Notes under the pieces: generated by a model | Seen by the model: only the letters and a program-made list of their open reading frames with translations | Database searches by the model: none | What the model was told of the DNA's origin: nothing | Assembly: GCF_003672135.1 (NCBI RefSeq) | Contig: NC_039508.1 | Span: 3,782,001-3,846,000 of the forward strand | Length of the DNA: 64,000 nucleotides | Direction: 5' to 3' | DNA from: Ooceraea biroi | Taxonomy: Eukaryota > Arthropoda > Insecta > Hymenoptera > Formicidae | Shown here: positions 25,266 to 38,841 of the stretch, one piece after another | How the letters are laid out: each line of letters begins with the position of its first letter | Position numbering within the stretch: position 1 is the stretch's first letter | Made by a program: the position numbers and the translations under genes

Positions 25266-28016
25266 ACCGGCCGAGAGGGCTGTCCCGCTGCCGCTCTCGG
25301 TGGACGCTCGTCGCACCCTGCCCCGATAGAGCGCGATAGGGCGGATTAACGAACGTTAGGATTATACGGAGCACACACGACGTCGTACCCCGGGGGTCCT
25401 CGCGACGAATACACATGAACACGTACAGAGACACCGACAGGACGGAGCTACGATCTGGGAGAAGACGCAGCTACGTAACAGCGACGTTCGAAAGAGGAAA
25501 TGCTACAGAAACACAAAACATACTCTACACACGCACACACACACACACATTCACACAAAATCTAAACACGTACATATTTAAAAGTAGTGCTAAGCGCGAC
25601 AAGAAACCGAAACCCGCAAGGTATGCCGCAACCGCCGGCATGTATTACTCGCTCCAGTACCTGCTCAGCGTACTTACTATCTACACTTACGCGTGCATCG
25701 CGCCACGTGTGCCTCAGAGCCTCGACGAGGGAACCACGCGCGAAAGCGGGATCATCGGAAGCGCTGAAGAAAACGGAATCGATCATTCGTCTGTTGGTTG
25801 ATCACTCGGCCAATCGAGCGTTCGTTCATTCGGTGATCACCGAGGGATGCGAGGCAGATAGATCAACGCTTGTCCACGCTGTCGGCTAACAAAAGGAATC
25901 GCGGAAGAAGGAGAGAGGGGGAGAAAGAAAGAGAGAAGGAAGCAGAAGGTAGAAGAATGTGTGCCCACGTATCTTCGAAACATTCGTCCGCGGCTGTGTC
26001 GTCGCGCGACAACAGTTGCCGTCTCCGTCGGCGTCCGTTAAGAAGATCCTGGACGAAGACATCGCCTGGATGCGACACGCGAAATGGGAGAGACGCGATG
26101 AAGTTACGTGAAAGATCGATGAGAAAAACAATGGAAGCAGCAGGCGCAGCTCGCCGAGCTCGCGTCGCAACTTGCTGGATGTCGACGTGGACGGCGACGA
26201 CGTTGAAGATCTATCGCGTGATTAATCAGACGATGCATCACTCCACCACGATTAGCGGCAAGAAGTTTTGGAAACGGACGCGAGCATCGTGTCGAATATG
26301 TACCGAAGATGGAACCGAAAGCATCTTGCATCGGTGGAGTCGACGACGGCAACTGAACTCTATCGAAAGTACTTTCCCAACCGGAACTGGATAAGATGAA
26401 TCGTCGTCGGCCACGTTTGTGTATTTCGCGGCGAAATTCGTGGAGCAGATGTTACCGGAAGAAGCATCCAACGGGGAGACGAGAGATATCGTCATGGTAT
26501 CTCTCGGCGGAGCGGGGAAGCTGGGTGAAATAAATTGCGGGGAACGGGCGAAGGGCGCAGGAAGAGGAAGGAAGAGCGACGATGGGGTCGGCTCGGATCG
26601 ATGCTGGGCATCGACGGGGTCAGTGGCGGTCGAGACAGAATGAGAAGAGAGGAGGAGAAGGAAGAGGAGGAGGAGGAGAAGCAGCACGAGGAAGAGGAGG
26701 AGAACGAGGCGGTGGTACATCGAAGTGCCGGCGCGGGAGAGAGAACGGGGGAGGAAACAGAGGCGACGTGTGTTGTACAACGGGCGGCAGGGTGGAAAAG
26801 CTCGCGGTCAGAAAGCTCGCGACGAGCGACCGGAAGTAGCGGCGCCGCCACGGCGCCGTGCCGTATTTTACATTGACGCAACGCGACAGGACATTCTTCC
26901 ATGTGATTCCCTTCTTCGAATTCTCGCTCCCGTCCCTCGAGCAGCGAACAGCGAGCTGCATCTATGCACGCGCGCGCGCATGTACAAGAGAGGGCAGATA
27001 TCGACGCGGCGAGATGCGAAACGCCGCGACCGAGAATCCAGCGTTTCGTTTTTTAACTTCATTAACGATAAGACTTAACTGAGAAGTTAGGATTCTCGAT
27101 AGTTAGTTTCGCGTGGCGCGCACCGTTTGAGCGCTTTCTGCACTCGGTCCGACGTCGGGATTAAAAGACACCCTTGGGAAGGGAAAGAAGGGAGCGTAGA
27201 GCGTGAGAAGAAGTATCGGCCACGCGAAGAAATTTAACGTCTCTCTCGCGGAATCGCGTTTTTACCTAGTGGTGTGCAAGAAAGTACTTCGAGCTTCGTA
27301 TTTAACGTAGCGTAAGTTCGACATTACATAAGCTTCGATTGATTCTGACACGCGGTTTCTATTGCGATCTAGCAGGATCGTTCGAGAGTACACACGACCA
27401 CCAACCGCTACGAGCGATTGCGATGTCCATGTCGAATCCTTCACGATGTTCCTTCCGAGATGATAGGCGAGCACCGCCCCGAATGACCACAAATAATAAA
27501 TTTAAGAGTCGACAAACTAGCTGCGTGTCGGTCGCGATGTTCGGTAGATCGCATCTCGCTGCGAGAAGTATCATCCCTCCCTCTCTCTCTCTCTCTCTCT
27601 CCCCCTTTCGTACATACTCGTGTGTGTACACCCGCGAGCGGATCCAAATTACAAGACACATGGCGCGCGATTGTCCCAGAGGCAGAGAGGAAGGAGCGAT
27701 CTTTATCATAGTCACCTCGACGCCGCAAGGCAATCTGGTGATTGACGCGACGCGCGTTCTCGTACACTCGACTGTCTTGGACGCCGACGCGTCGCGACGG
27801 GCGCCGCCGCCACTCGTATATCCGGTGCACAGCCACGCACGCAACACACATGTACACATGTGTGCTTCTTCAGAGTCCTGCTGCCTGTATCCAGGTGTGC
27901 TGACTTCTCTCTCTCTCTCTCTCTCATGTGTATACATGTGTAGGTTCTGCATGTATACGCACGTGTGCACCGTCGTGCGAATTTAATCCACCATCCTTGA
28001 CCACCCTGCCCTTTTA
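25266..28016 (+). other. Presumed CaMKII 3' UTR, proximal part
   Basis: No intron-exon structure or known protein was seen. The G+C-rich stretch 25870-27070 produces several overlapping long frames on both strands (for example a Leu-rich minus-strand frame at 26238-26780 and Glu/Arg-rich plus-strand frames). These derive from GAG/GGA-type simple sequence and disagree with each other. TC repeats occur at 27580-27605 and 27905-27928. A long 3' UTR fits the gene family, but where the transcript ends cannot be read. Confidence 0.4.
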
Positions 28017-28517
28017 GGGTCGATTCAGACATATCCATGCCGTATCCGTTCCATCACTGCAAAGTACTTACATACTTTAGTTCTGTATCCGTCTATTTTC
28101 GTTCGGTACGTCTCGGAACGTCAAGAGAGAAAGATGAATTTTTCAGTTGAAGAACTTGCAGTGATTGCACTAATTTTAGATGAGGAAGAAATCGTTTTAC
28201 ACAAAAAAAGAAGCATGTGTCCGTGAAATTTGTAAAAAGGGAAAACTTGCTAAATTTTAACCGCCAACATATTCTATCAATTTCCAATCATCCACTTTAA
28301 ATTTTAACAAAAAAAATTGAATTAAGGTCCAAAGTGTAAGTGTAGCTAAATTGCTTCAGATCTTCGAGCACTCGGAGAATGCCGTTTCGTGAAAATATCG
28401 GCGCAGATCACTGTCTATGTATTGACACTGATACGGACGGCTGAAGTGAAGAATACTCTCATATGAAATTATGGAGAAGATATTTTCATCAGTGCACGGA
28501 TATGTCTGAATCGATCT
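28017..28517 (+). mobile_element. Degenerate PIF/Harbinger-type element, 501 bp
   Basis: The ends are inverted repeats: GGGTCGATTCAGACATATCC at the left and, as reverse complement of the right end, AGATCGATTCAGACATATCC. Both are flanked by TTA (28014-28016 and 28518-28520), the typical 3-bp target duplication of PIF/Harbinger. Inside, an ATG at about 28133 opens MNFSVEELAVIALILDEEE, similar to the N-terminus of Harbinger-type transposases. A little downstream, in a shifted frame, VREICKKGKLAKF resembles their next conserved block. Stops and a frameshift follow and the DDE catalytic region is missing, so it is a broken, non-autonomous remnant. Confidence 0.65.
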
Positions 28518-31500
28518 TTAGCCGAGTCTTGTAATTTCATTTGTCAGTCGATCTCGTATCCCCGAGTGTGCACGCAGGTGAACATACGACTATTAAGAAA
28601 ACACCGAAAAGGGAAAAGCCTTCTGAAAGAGGAATCGGAATCATAAAACGGGGGAAAACAAGGGTGTGGTAGACGAAACAGCCCGAGAGATACAACCAAA
28701 AAAGAAACCATACAGAATGATAATTCACGTTCTCTGTCACGTCTCTCTTTCTATCTCTATCTCTCCCTCCCCCTCTCTCTCACCCTTTCCCCTTTCTCTC
28801 CCTTTTTGCATTATTAATACATGTTAGTTATACATGGCATATATTTATTAAATTACTTGGAAAATCTAAAAGAGAATGAGATGTAAACGCCACGGACAAC
28901 AAGTCGCGGCGCGCGACGAGTGGGTTTAATAAACCGCGAAACGAGGGATTGGATGAAGAACCCAACCCTCTCCCCATTTAATGGTGATTGCGTATATTGA
29001 AACGTTTTTTGTCGAATTTACCTTCATTAATATGACGAATCTTTCTACACGTTCGTACATTCTCTATTACTATTATGACTTTACTGCGTAATAATAATGT
29101 AATTTTGACGAACGAAGGAAAAAGAGAAGTCTCTCCGTACGCGAGAATTCAGAAGGAAACATTTTGCCACGTCTTGTTATATATTATATATATAAATATA
29201 AAAAAGAAACTCTATACATATATGTTATATGATATATACATATATATGAGTGCGGGCGCGCGCGCGTGCACGAACGTGACGAACGTTACACGGAAACCCT
29301 TGGAGCATCATCGATTAGTCTGTCTAATCGCGATAATCATTCGTTAGAGTGGAAGTCTCAACGCTGTTTGCCAAGTATTTCTTTTTCTCACCCCCCGCCC
29401 GCTCGAGGACGTTTCGCGTCAGCTTTCGCGTTCCATTGCCTCCTGTGTTACACGTATCCTCCCTCCCGTAGTCTTTGCATCCTCTTTGTATTCTCGCGTT
29501 TGTCATCCGTCATCGTTCCCAGAGGAACGAACGAGAAAAATCGATCGCACGCGCCTGCACGCAAGACACCTACGCGTAATGTATATTGAGATACAAATAC
29601 GGTTTAATATATTGCAGATACATTATATTATAAATATAAATATATAAATAAATAAATATATATAAATATATATATAAATATAAATATAAACATAAAAATT
29701 ACGAGAGATTAAGGGATAGTTATTTCTACTATTCTAATTTGTCGCTTCTACGTGTGATTGTTGTATAAAAGGAGATGATGATTCTCATTGATTTATTATT
29801 ATTGTTATTACACGATTATCATTAACGTTAAATGACGATTTACTGCTACTCTACTATTGTATCATTGTCGCCGCCGCTGTCGCAAAGAGGAAAAAGGGGT
29901 AGGCGAACCGCTCTCTACCTCGGTCCGAGATCGACTGTAATCCCGATTCGGACTACGATATGATCGGCGGGATTCTCTTTTTCTTGCGAGACAAGCGCCA
30001 ACTGACACGCGTTCGAGTGGAGATTCAAAGTATATATATGTGTATATATATATATATTATATATATACATATACATTTATATATATATATAATATAGCGT
30101 ATATATAACATTCTTTATATTATAAACGTTTATAAATACGAGTTTACGGACGTTAACAAAATCGATGGATATCGAGTGACTAAAATCGATACATATATAT
30201 ATACACACACACACAAACACATCCCCCATCCACATTTTTAGATATCTCTCCACATTAATTGAAAATTCGAAGAAGCACACACCGGCGCGCGCGCGCACGC
30301 GGCGGAATATTATTACTATCATTATTATTATGATTATTATTATTATTCATATATTTAATAGTTAATTCGTACTCTTGAAGGGATTCTTCAAACGCGCGGA
30401 GAGGGACGTGTCTCGCGATGCTCGCGTCGGATTTCTCGCTGAAAGTCGCCGTTCGCCCGAATTTAGGTATGATTTGATGTACGCTCGAAGCTTAAGGATC
30501 GTACAATAGTGTTGTAAACCATTGTATCGCATCGAAGACGCAGAAACGTGCAGCAGGTGTACGTGTATCAGAATAAATTTTTAATTGGACTCCCTTTACT
30601 CCGTGAGGGTGGTTTATCCAACATTTTCCTTCGCGGGATACTTGGCAAGATGATCGACCTTGTTCCTCCCTTGTCAGCAATGGCACGTGTAATACTCGAC
30701 GTGTCCAATCGATTTCAGACTTTTTCTGGTACGAGTACACCGTACAGTGGTGCAATTAACATTCAGGAGGCTCTCGGCGAGCTCGATATCTTTTTAATTT
30801 GATATATCACTTTCCTGCCCCCCTTCAGGGTCTCCTTTCGCTCTTGTTTCGCCCACAGCGTCGATGGCATCCGGCGGGGTCTGCGAAATGATTGATTACA
30901 CCACTGGCACTGGCGGTACATAATGTAAACTACGTACTGTACATGCATAATCTCCAGAATTCTCACATTCCGTAGCGGTTTTGCTCATTTCCTTGTTTTC
31001 GGTTCGCGCATCCGCCCCGCGTATCGTATTAATCCCTTTCTCCGCGTTCCCCGAGAGTGCGACGATCCTTCGCTGCCGATCGCGCGATCATGACGGAAAG
31101 GATAATGTAATCTCGAGCTCTAATGTGTTCGACAATGTATCTCTCTCTCGTCGTTGTGCTTCTTTGTCCGGTTTGTGTCGACGTACGTACGTACGAGATC
31201 ATTGTACTTGTGTTTTGTGCGCGAGCGGCAGGACTGGCGGTCACACACATACACACAGGGCGCCTTGCGATCGCGTTAGCGTTGCCGTAGATTTAGTTAC
31301 CGCAACGGATATAACGTTTAAGTCGAATCCTCGATGATAATATTAAGCCCTTGTCATGTTGTGTCACGGTATATAAGCCAAGAGCTCGCTTCGGATCTTT
31401 GTTAATCGAACTTTTAATCCGTAGCTGTATATATGTACTTCTTGTATTTTGAATAATGCAGATAAGAAGGTTCCGGAACCGCGCCCAGTCGATAGAGGCA

Positions 31501-32018
31501 AAGAATAAGGCGTCTCCGACATTGGATCGTGCGGCGGATCGTCCGCGGTACAGGTATATTCGAATGAGGACCTTCAAATTGTATCTCATGCGACCGAGCA
31601 CGGTTGTCCGCTCCGCTTCAGACTCTGATCTATCATCGTTGCACGTTTCAGAATGTGATCCGTATGTGTTGTTGCGCCCCGCGATTAAACGTACGGCATG
31701 CACGCGCATGCACGATCAGTATTTTGAGGTACCGGTCGGCCCACTCCCGGGATGTGGAAGTAACAACGGGATCACGGTGATGAAGGAACGATCCGAGCGA
31801 CGCAGGTCGAGCCGGACCTTCCGATGCGTGAGGACGAAGCGTGCGGAGGCACCAATAATGTGTGAAGCCCGAGCTGAGGATCACCTCCGCTCGAACAAAG
31901 TCCGCTTTTACGCCGGGAAAAGATACTCTTTCTTTTTTTTGCCATCCCTGCGTTTCTGAAAACCACCGTGTACTTTAGTCTCTGGTTTGTTTAGTCAAGC
32001 CATCATTCTTAATCGTTG
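28518..32018. other. Distal CaMKII 3' UTR or intergenic DNA
   Basis: Very AT-rich with TA-type simple sequence at 29600-29700 and 30030-30110. Long frames at 30548-30802, 30981-31337 and 31456-31959 show no recognisable family, conserved motif or consistent splice structure and are not called. No tRNA or other RNA gene was recognised. Confidence 0.45.
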
Positions 32019-32173
32019 CCAGTGAAAAGGAATTGTGCAAGATCAGAGGGAGATGACGATGACGAAAAAGCTGCTGATTGACATTGCTGCTGATCTGCAG
32101 CAACGTATGAGATTTTGCGCTTTTTTTTGTCATCGTCACCTCCCTCTCATCTTGCGCAATTCCTTTTCACTGG
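32019..32173. repeat. Long near-perfect hairpin (about 53-bp stem)
   Basis: The left arm 32019-32071 begins CCAGTGAAAAGGAATTG and the right arm 32119-32173 ends with its complement. Over about 53 positions two are mismatches, two would be G-U pairs in RNA (plus-strand sense), and the right arm has two extra T in an oligo-T run. The 47-nt loop contains its own perfect 7-bp stem (TTGCTGC, TGATCT, GCAGCAA). No target duplication is evident directly outside the arms, and no known microRNA was recognised. It could be a precursor of small RNA, a double-stranded RNA editing substrate, or a foldback remnant of a transposon. Confidence 0.85.
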
Positions 32174-35100
32174 GTCGTTTGTACTCTTACTATGCTGACG
32201 ACACTTTGATGAAATTATATAGAAATTATTTGCGAGTTGTACGAATTTTTTTACTCTTGCTTGCTTGGATATTTTGTACTTACGTGTTTATACGTTGTTA
32301 ATTGCTTGGACTGTTAGCGTGTATCTTATATTATTGTAAAGTAATTGTAATCTAATGCGTTGCACTATATTGCACTCGTGATAAAGTAAGGAGATGACAC
32401 GCGCGCATCGGAAGGCTACAGTGAGAAAAGATCTCTCTCCTTTTTTGTTTTTCGTGCCAATCTCGCCGATCGGCGCCTGGCGTTTATCAAGTCTCAAGCG
32501 AACGCGACGCATCGTGCAGCCCGACTAATGCCTCAAAAAATCTGAAAGTGACGTTCCTTCCGAACAAGCGTGAACAATTGTAACGATTACTCTGATTATA
32601 CGATATCAATATTATTACATTTATTGTAAAATTATCATTATTATTGCCATTAATTATATATCATTGTTACTGTTATCATAATTACTCTTTCTCACACTCT
32701 CACACGCAAATACACACACACACACACAGGCGCATATACATACATTTATACGCGTATATGAATTTATGTGCGTGGACGATGCATTTGCATTTGTTATACG
32801 TACATGCGTGAATACTTACGCGTGCACACACGACATACACACACACACACACATACACGTCTTTTGCGTGCAATACGAGGCAAACGATAGCGAGCGATGG
32901 CGATCCCGCCCAGGCATTTGTATTTTTAACGCGAAATAGGCAAGCTAAACGAAGGCGGCGAAAATACTGTTTCGCCGACGATTTTGCACTTGACGACTGT
33001 AATTAAAAATACGCTATTTTCCGTTGCCCTTTCTTACGAGATACGCGAGGACGCAGCACATCCCGTGCTGCGCGGCACGTGCATATTTGTAACGTAATCG
33101 TACATTAGAGGAATAAGAGAGGAAAAAAAAAGGAAACAAAGTGTAGGATTGGAAATAGCGAGTTTTTATATATAGAAAAACAACACCCATGCGAGAAAGA
33201 ATACAATTTCGAAATAGTATTTTATCCACTTCGAAACGTCGAAGCCTCGCGCGTCCGGTGGAGATCTCCCGAGGGCACGCATGAAACGCGTCGCGCCTAC
33301 GGATTTGTCTCTCTCACCTAGTCTAAGAATTAATCGATCTAAATGTCGATCCTGTGTGATTTGACTCGTCTTAGCTAAAACATCCGTTTTTGCACTTCTC
33401 CCCGATTGAACGCAAACTACGTGTAATTTTAAGATAGTCACTTGCACGCACGACGAAATCGCGATGTGACTGTGCTTGGTCAACTGCTGCCGTCGTTCCG
33501 CGTTTCTCGCGATCGATTACAAATGATGGACGGAGAAATCGAATCAAGCTCAATGTATACTACATCGAATCCGAATAAATTCAATGTCTAAATATTATCA
33601 TATTAAATTCAGGCGAACCAAAGTATTCGTTACATGATTTTTATTTAACAATATATTTGCGTTATATATTTATCTTATTTTAATATTCGCTTGCGTGTAA
33701 GCCTTCTGCAATTAATTAATTTTACGCACGTTTAATTAAGTCATTCGAAACTGTGTCATCAAAACTTTACTGCTGCGTTAGCTGTTTTCTTCGAGCGCAG
33801 TACTCGAGGGATTCGATAGCAGTTACAGTGTACTTGATCCCGTTGCTCGACGTATGTATCTGAAATTATTCAATCAAAATTGAAGAAAGAACGCAGCCGC
33901 ACGCAGTTGGCCGTGTACACTCGATGTGTGTACTCGGAGATCCGTTCGCTTCGGCCGTACGCGTGAGGCTCAAAAGCAAGCACTTGTATTCGGACTCTTG
34001 GCGCTGTCTTCTCCGGCCGTGTTCCGACCACCGCTGCGTTTCAGAGAGATCCGCGGCGATGCGACAAAGCGATCGGACAAGCGCGATCCTGCGACAAATG
34101 GTGGAGTCGAGAACAGGGATTTAATGGGGAATTGATTCTGCGAACGTGTCCTTGAACCCCGGTTCAAGGGAAGACGATCCCTCCGGGGGGGAGAGAAAAG
34201 CTTTTTTGAGATCAGTATTTACTCTCAAGGACAAGGTATTCGATTTCATGGGAATTAATTCCTCTTGATCCTCCCCCGGTCCATCCGTTTTTTGCGGGGG
34301 ATTCTGCTCGGTGAGTGAGCGGGATGTCGCGTTTCTCACGAGTCAGCCACTGATGAAGGGATGGAACGAAACGCGTTTGAACGAAAGATTATCGACTCTC
34401 TCTCCCTCTCTCTCTCATCGGTACATCTAGGTATAAACGCTAAACTTCATTATTACAGACATTATTGGATCTACGGATAAACGGATAAGCGATTGATTAC
34501 AATTTTGTCCTAATGTTCAGAGAAATAAAAACGAAGGAAATACACGTACACACAACAGCTGTCCATCACAGTCGAACCACACACGTTCCGCGCGCCAGGT
34601 CATTTCCTCGATCGAAGATCCTCGATTATCTTCTCTCTCTCTCTCTCTCTTTTTTCTTCTCGTCTAGCTCTCTCCCTCGGGGACCGGGAATTGAAATTAC
34701 GATCATTAACGAATGATGAGTTTCAATTCCCGCTCGAGACTTACATGAGTTTGCCCCAATCTCCCTGGCTGTAAGCAGTGATGTAGATTGCGCGCAAGAT
34801 TCAGATCCGTACCACCGAGAGTCCGCCATGTCCTTAACGAGGATACAGCACGCATTAGCTTCGAATCATAAGATCTTCACACTTGTATCGATTTTCTTGA
34901 ATTCTACACTCGAGACTCTTGAATCCTCAGACGTGGGGAAGGATTTCTGGCTACGGTGATTCGCAATTTATTCAGAATAAGATGTATCCGTGATCTCATT
35001 TACGTCTTTGATATGCTACACACTGATTGCCAGCCCTTCTTCCGCTTACCAATGATCTACCCGGCAAGCATTGATAATAGTGATCCGCTAAAACAATCGT

Positions 35101-38100
35101 GTATTCTGTGAACGTTTGCTATAATGATGGTAGCGATTATGAACAAAGATTCGTTATTCAACGAAACGTTCTCTTATTAATATATATATATATATATATA
35201 TAAATATATATATGTGCGTTTAATAAAATTTAAACAGTGATTGCTGGGACGTTAGGATACAGTAGATCGAAGATCGTCGATGATAGAGCTTCAACGAGAC
35301 CCTCGATAGATACAATTGATTGTCTGGAGTGCCGTCACAGGATAATTCAGGCAATGGCTTGTAAACGCGCGATCCTTTTGTACGCTTCTACTACAGTCGC
35401 CATAGTCCATATGCGGATATGTTTATAATTCTTATCAGCCGTTATCTGTAATGTTAATATTACGATCATTAATATTATTTTATTATTATCGTTTACTAAG
35501 ATTAATTTTATTACAAATGCAGCGTTCGTATTTTGTTATTAAATTAGGTTCTGTTGTTGAACGTGTGGTTTCATTTCGTCTTGCTATTTTCATTTATTTC
35601 TCCCCTGGCTCAATCACTTCTTTCCCGCCCGCGCCGCATCGTCAGTGTGAATGTCGTCGGATCGAGAATTGTTGTTATGCACAACGGACGACCGTTGGTT
35701 TTACGATCAAAGCAGAACGCTCTCGCGCTCAAGAAACTTGACAATCTGTATTTCTCACGAGATCGTAACAAAATCTCTGCGAATTGTCTACATGCTCATT
35801 ACAAACGCCGTACACTTTTACAGCATTTTTAACGAGATTTTGCCCCAACTATATCCAATTACGTGGGACTTAGCTTACGGGTAAAAAGGATAATCAGCAC
35901 TGACGGTTAACAATCCAATAACAATGCTGTGTGTGCTGCGCGCTCATTCGTTTTATTACAAACAAATCCTTCTTAATAATAATACATTATAATTGTAAAG
36001 ACATGTCGTTCATTCTTACGTGTACGTTGCTCGGCTAACAATTGCTATCTACCAGATATCTACTAACTATCGTATTAAAATTACGCAAGCGACGACGCGA
36101 TTGTCGACTACCGTCGATCTAGAACTCTCGACATATCTCACAAAGCTGCCTATACCTCAAACGACTGCAATTACTATTATTACTATTATTGCTTTGTTTT
36201 TACTTAAAGTCCTCCCTTCTATCCTCCTGTAAGGCACGTGTTACAGTTCGCCTTACAATGAAATTCTCAAACATCTTAATGTTAAACGAATTGCCCTGTT
36301 CTACGGGAGCAAGCTGTATTCTCCGCTATCCTTGCATTCCTCGAATCCTCCACGACAAAACGAGTGAACCGCAAGCGAAACTTGCAAAACGCACACGGGA
36401 ACTAGACCGTGCGATTTACAGGATTTACCGTGCTGCTCACGCAGTAATAACGGAAGAGGGTAAAAATGTCTCTCTCGAACGTAAAGCTACGAGAACCCAA
36501 TGCCATGTACCTCGTCCTCTTACGAGCACGAAAACTACTTTACAGAACACTATTTTACTCCCGACATACATACGGAGGACACTCGTGAAATTGTAATAAA
36601 ATAAATAATTAAAGTCTAAAATTATACAACTGTAAGAGTTCGAAATCCTAGCAGTCTCCGATTGCATTCGATAGCTCGCTTTCTCCGTTATCATCAAGAA
36701 TAACGACGGCACAGGCAGTTTTATTATCCCTCGCGTACTTACACCCTAATAATACACGTTGAAGTATGAAGCGAACGGGGGCGAAGCGCCCCAAGTTGCC
36801 GCAAACCTTCGACTAGCATACTAATTTTACGTATTGCATCAACGACGAACTCCTCCACTGAAAATAGGCGACGTGACAGGTATCACTCGCAAGAACCAAC
36901 ACACATCGCAGTCGCGGGGATCGTGTGAAACGCAAAAAATAAGATTTACAGGCGAAACTCCTTTTTTTTTGCACGCACATCCGAGCAACACGCACCGCAT
37001 CATCGGAGGTTTCGCGTGAGATTGCACGTAAAGGTGGCAAGAGAAACGCGTATACCGCACTCGAGGAACGGCATAATCTATACCAATCTGGTATCTCGTT
37101 ACAAGCACACGGGAGATATATACAGATACGCGGCAACGTCCGCGTTGGATATCTTATCGGTGTATATCTATATTAAAATATCATACGAATTGGACTTTGC
37201 ATATGCGGAATCTATATTCGCGCCGATCAAGACCGATCCCCATCGATTCGATCGGTAGTCACTCGCTCTCGTTATCGTCACCACTTGCAGTATCGCCGCA
37301 GATGCTTTAGCCACCTCGTAGCTCGCCGCTCTCGTCGCTGCTCCGCCTCCTGTTGCGACCTCGACCTAAAAAATAACCGACATGACTTTACGTGATCTCG
37401 TTGTACTACAAGCAAGCGAACGATAGTCGATTGCTTTCTTCTTAATTTTCTACATTTTATTCGGTGTTTTTATTGTCCACTTGACGTTAACGTTAAGAGC
37501 GAAGAAGCGTAATCTTCGATATATCTCAGTCACACGTGAGAGAAAGAAAAAGTGTATGATTAATCATCGTTTCCGAAATAATCCATCTGCGTCGTCCAAA
37601 ATTTTGATTCTCCAACTTGAAAGAAAATTTCATAGAATAAACACAACACAAATTAAACAGGATACGTAGTAATAGTACGTAAACACGCAATGCGCATATA
37701 CGCACGTTCTATATGCCATACAAATAAATAAACTACAAGACGATATCGTTCGCACTACAATCATAGATACCTTTTCTATTACATTTAGTAAGAAAAAATA
37801 TAACGAAACGAATAGATTTGTGTACTTCCTGCGGACTTGGTTAAAGCTGTGAGTGGCATTCTAGTGTATCTATATCGGTGGAAAATTATATAAATCCTTG
37901 CTTGAAATACAGATACATTCGAAATAATTTACGTAATAATATATGTAGTGCACGTATCTATTAAGAAATCATTTTACACTCGTTATACTTGAATGTTTGT
38001 TACGCTGTTTACATTCCCAAATATAATTTTGATGTAAATTCAGGATCAGAGTGTTTATTGTTACGTACACACTAATAATATCTCGTTTAATCAAATTGTT

Positions 38101-38451
38101 GAAGCGTTTAATCAAGAATTTTATTTTTTTTCTTTACAATTTTGGAGTGCACACATGTTTTTACATTACGCAATCATCCAATATAAACGAAATTTTGTAT
38201 TTATTATTCGTATACATGGTGCTAATCGAGAAAGATTTATAGAAAAAATACATCTTATATAATTTCTTACATTTTGCATCCCTTTCCCAATTGTATCGAT
38301 AACGGCAATATACTTATAAAGTACGTGTTTCACGTTTATCTTTTATTAATTTATAATGTATTTGGTTCGAAATGACAAAAAAAATGACAATAGCATAGTC
38401 TCTGAAAAATACTTCAAACGACGAACAGAAATTTTAGCAAATGCAAACACG
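32174..38451. other. Intergenic DNA between CaMKII and DCAF6
   Basis: No supported gene. The stretch holds CA-type microsatellites near 32710-32730 and 32830-32855, TC repeats near 34635-34650, a 9-bp-arm palindrome near 34150-34170 (CCTTGAACC, spacer, GGTTCAAGG) and a TA repeat at 35181-35214. Frames at 35451-35832 and 36189-36596 lack any recognised family. It may include the far end of the CaMKII 3' UTR and, at the right, the end of the DCAF6 3' UTR. Confidence 0.45.
35181..35214. repeat. (TA)n microsatellite
   Basis: An almost uninterrupted TA run of about 34 nt with one AA interruption, in intergenic DNA. Confidence 0.9.
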
Positions 38452-38457
38452 TTTATT
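38452..38457 (-). terminator. Possible DCAF6 polyadenylation signal
   Basis: AATAAA on the minus strand about 390 nt after the DCAF6 stop codon. Other AATAAA or variant hexamers exist further left, so the site in use is uncertain. Confidence 0.35.
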
Positions 38458-38841
38458 ATTGCACTTGTTTCGTAATCGAGTAAATTCGAAAAGTATTGAC
38501 TGATAATAAAATTGTCGCGTTAAGCAAGTATCGATACAGCTTACTTTTAGACAAGATACTCAGAGAACAAAAACGCCAGTCAAAAGTTGCGTCTGTACAT
38601 TGAAGGGACGGCTTCTGTCAACCCATCACTATTGTTCTTAACTAACAGATTTCAACAAGCACACACCCAATGAAGTAGAACCCTAGTGAAACTTTAGATC
38701 AGCCAGTGCCAACCATTATGTGGCTCAATACCTGCGGGCGATAATGGAAGACTCCAAAATCTCTGGTTTATTAATCCTACTTATGTACCGCTGTTCATAT
38801 TAGCGTAGCAAACTACGAGGACTACGATCCTGAGAATACTA

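Noticed and set aside
25870..26394. 174-aa plus-strand Arg/Glu-rich frame
   Set aside because: Purine-rich simple sequence in a presumed 3' UTR with no motif, and the antisense frame is as long.
26238..26780. 180-aa minus-strand frame with a Leu-rich stretch
   Set aside because: It is created by GAG/GGA-rich simple sequence read backwards. Equally long frames run on the opposite strand, no family is recognised, and it lies in the presumed CaMKII 3' UTR.
27339..27986. Opposed frames of 215 and 203 aa
   Set aside because: Both strands are open over the same G+C-rich stretch containing TC repeats, and neither has recognisable motifs.
31456..31959. 167-aa plus-strand frame
   Set aside because: No recognisable domain and no splice context. 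Its length is plausible by chance in this G+C-richer patch.
36189..36596. 135-aa plus-strand frame
   Set aside because: No family resemblance, no good start context and no exon partners.
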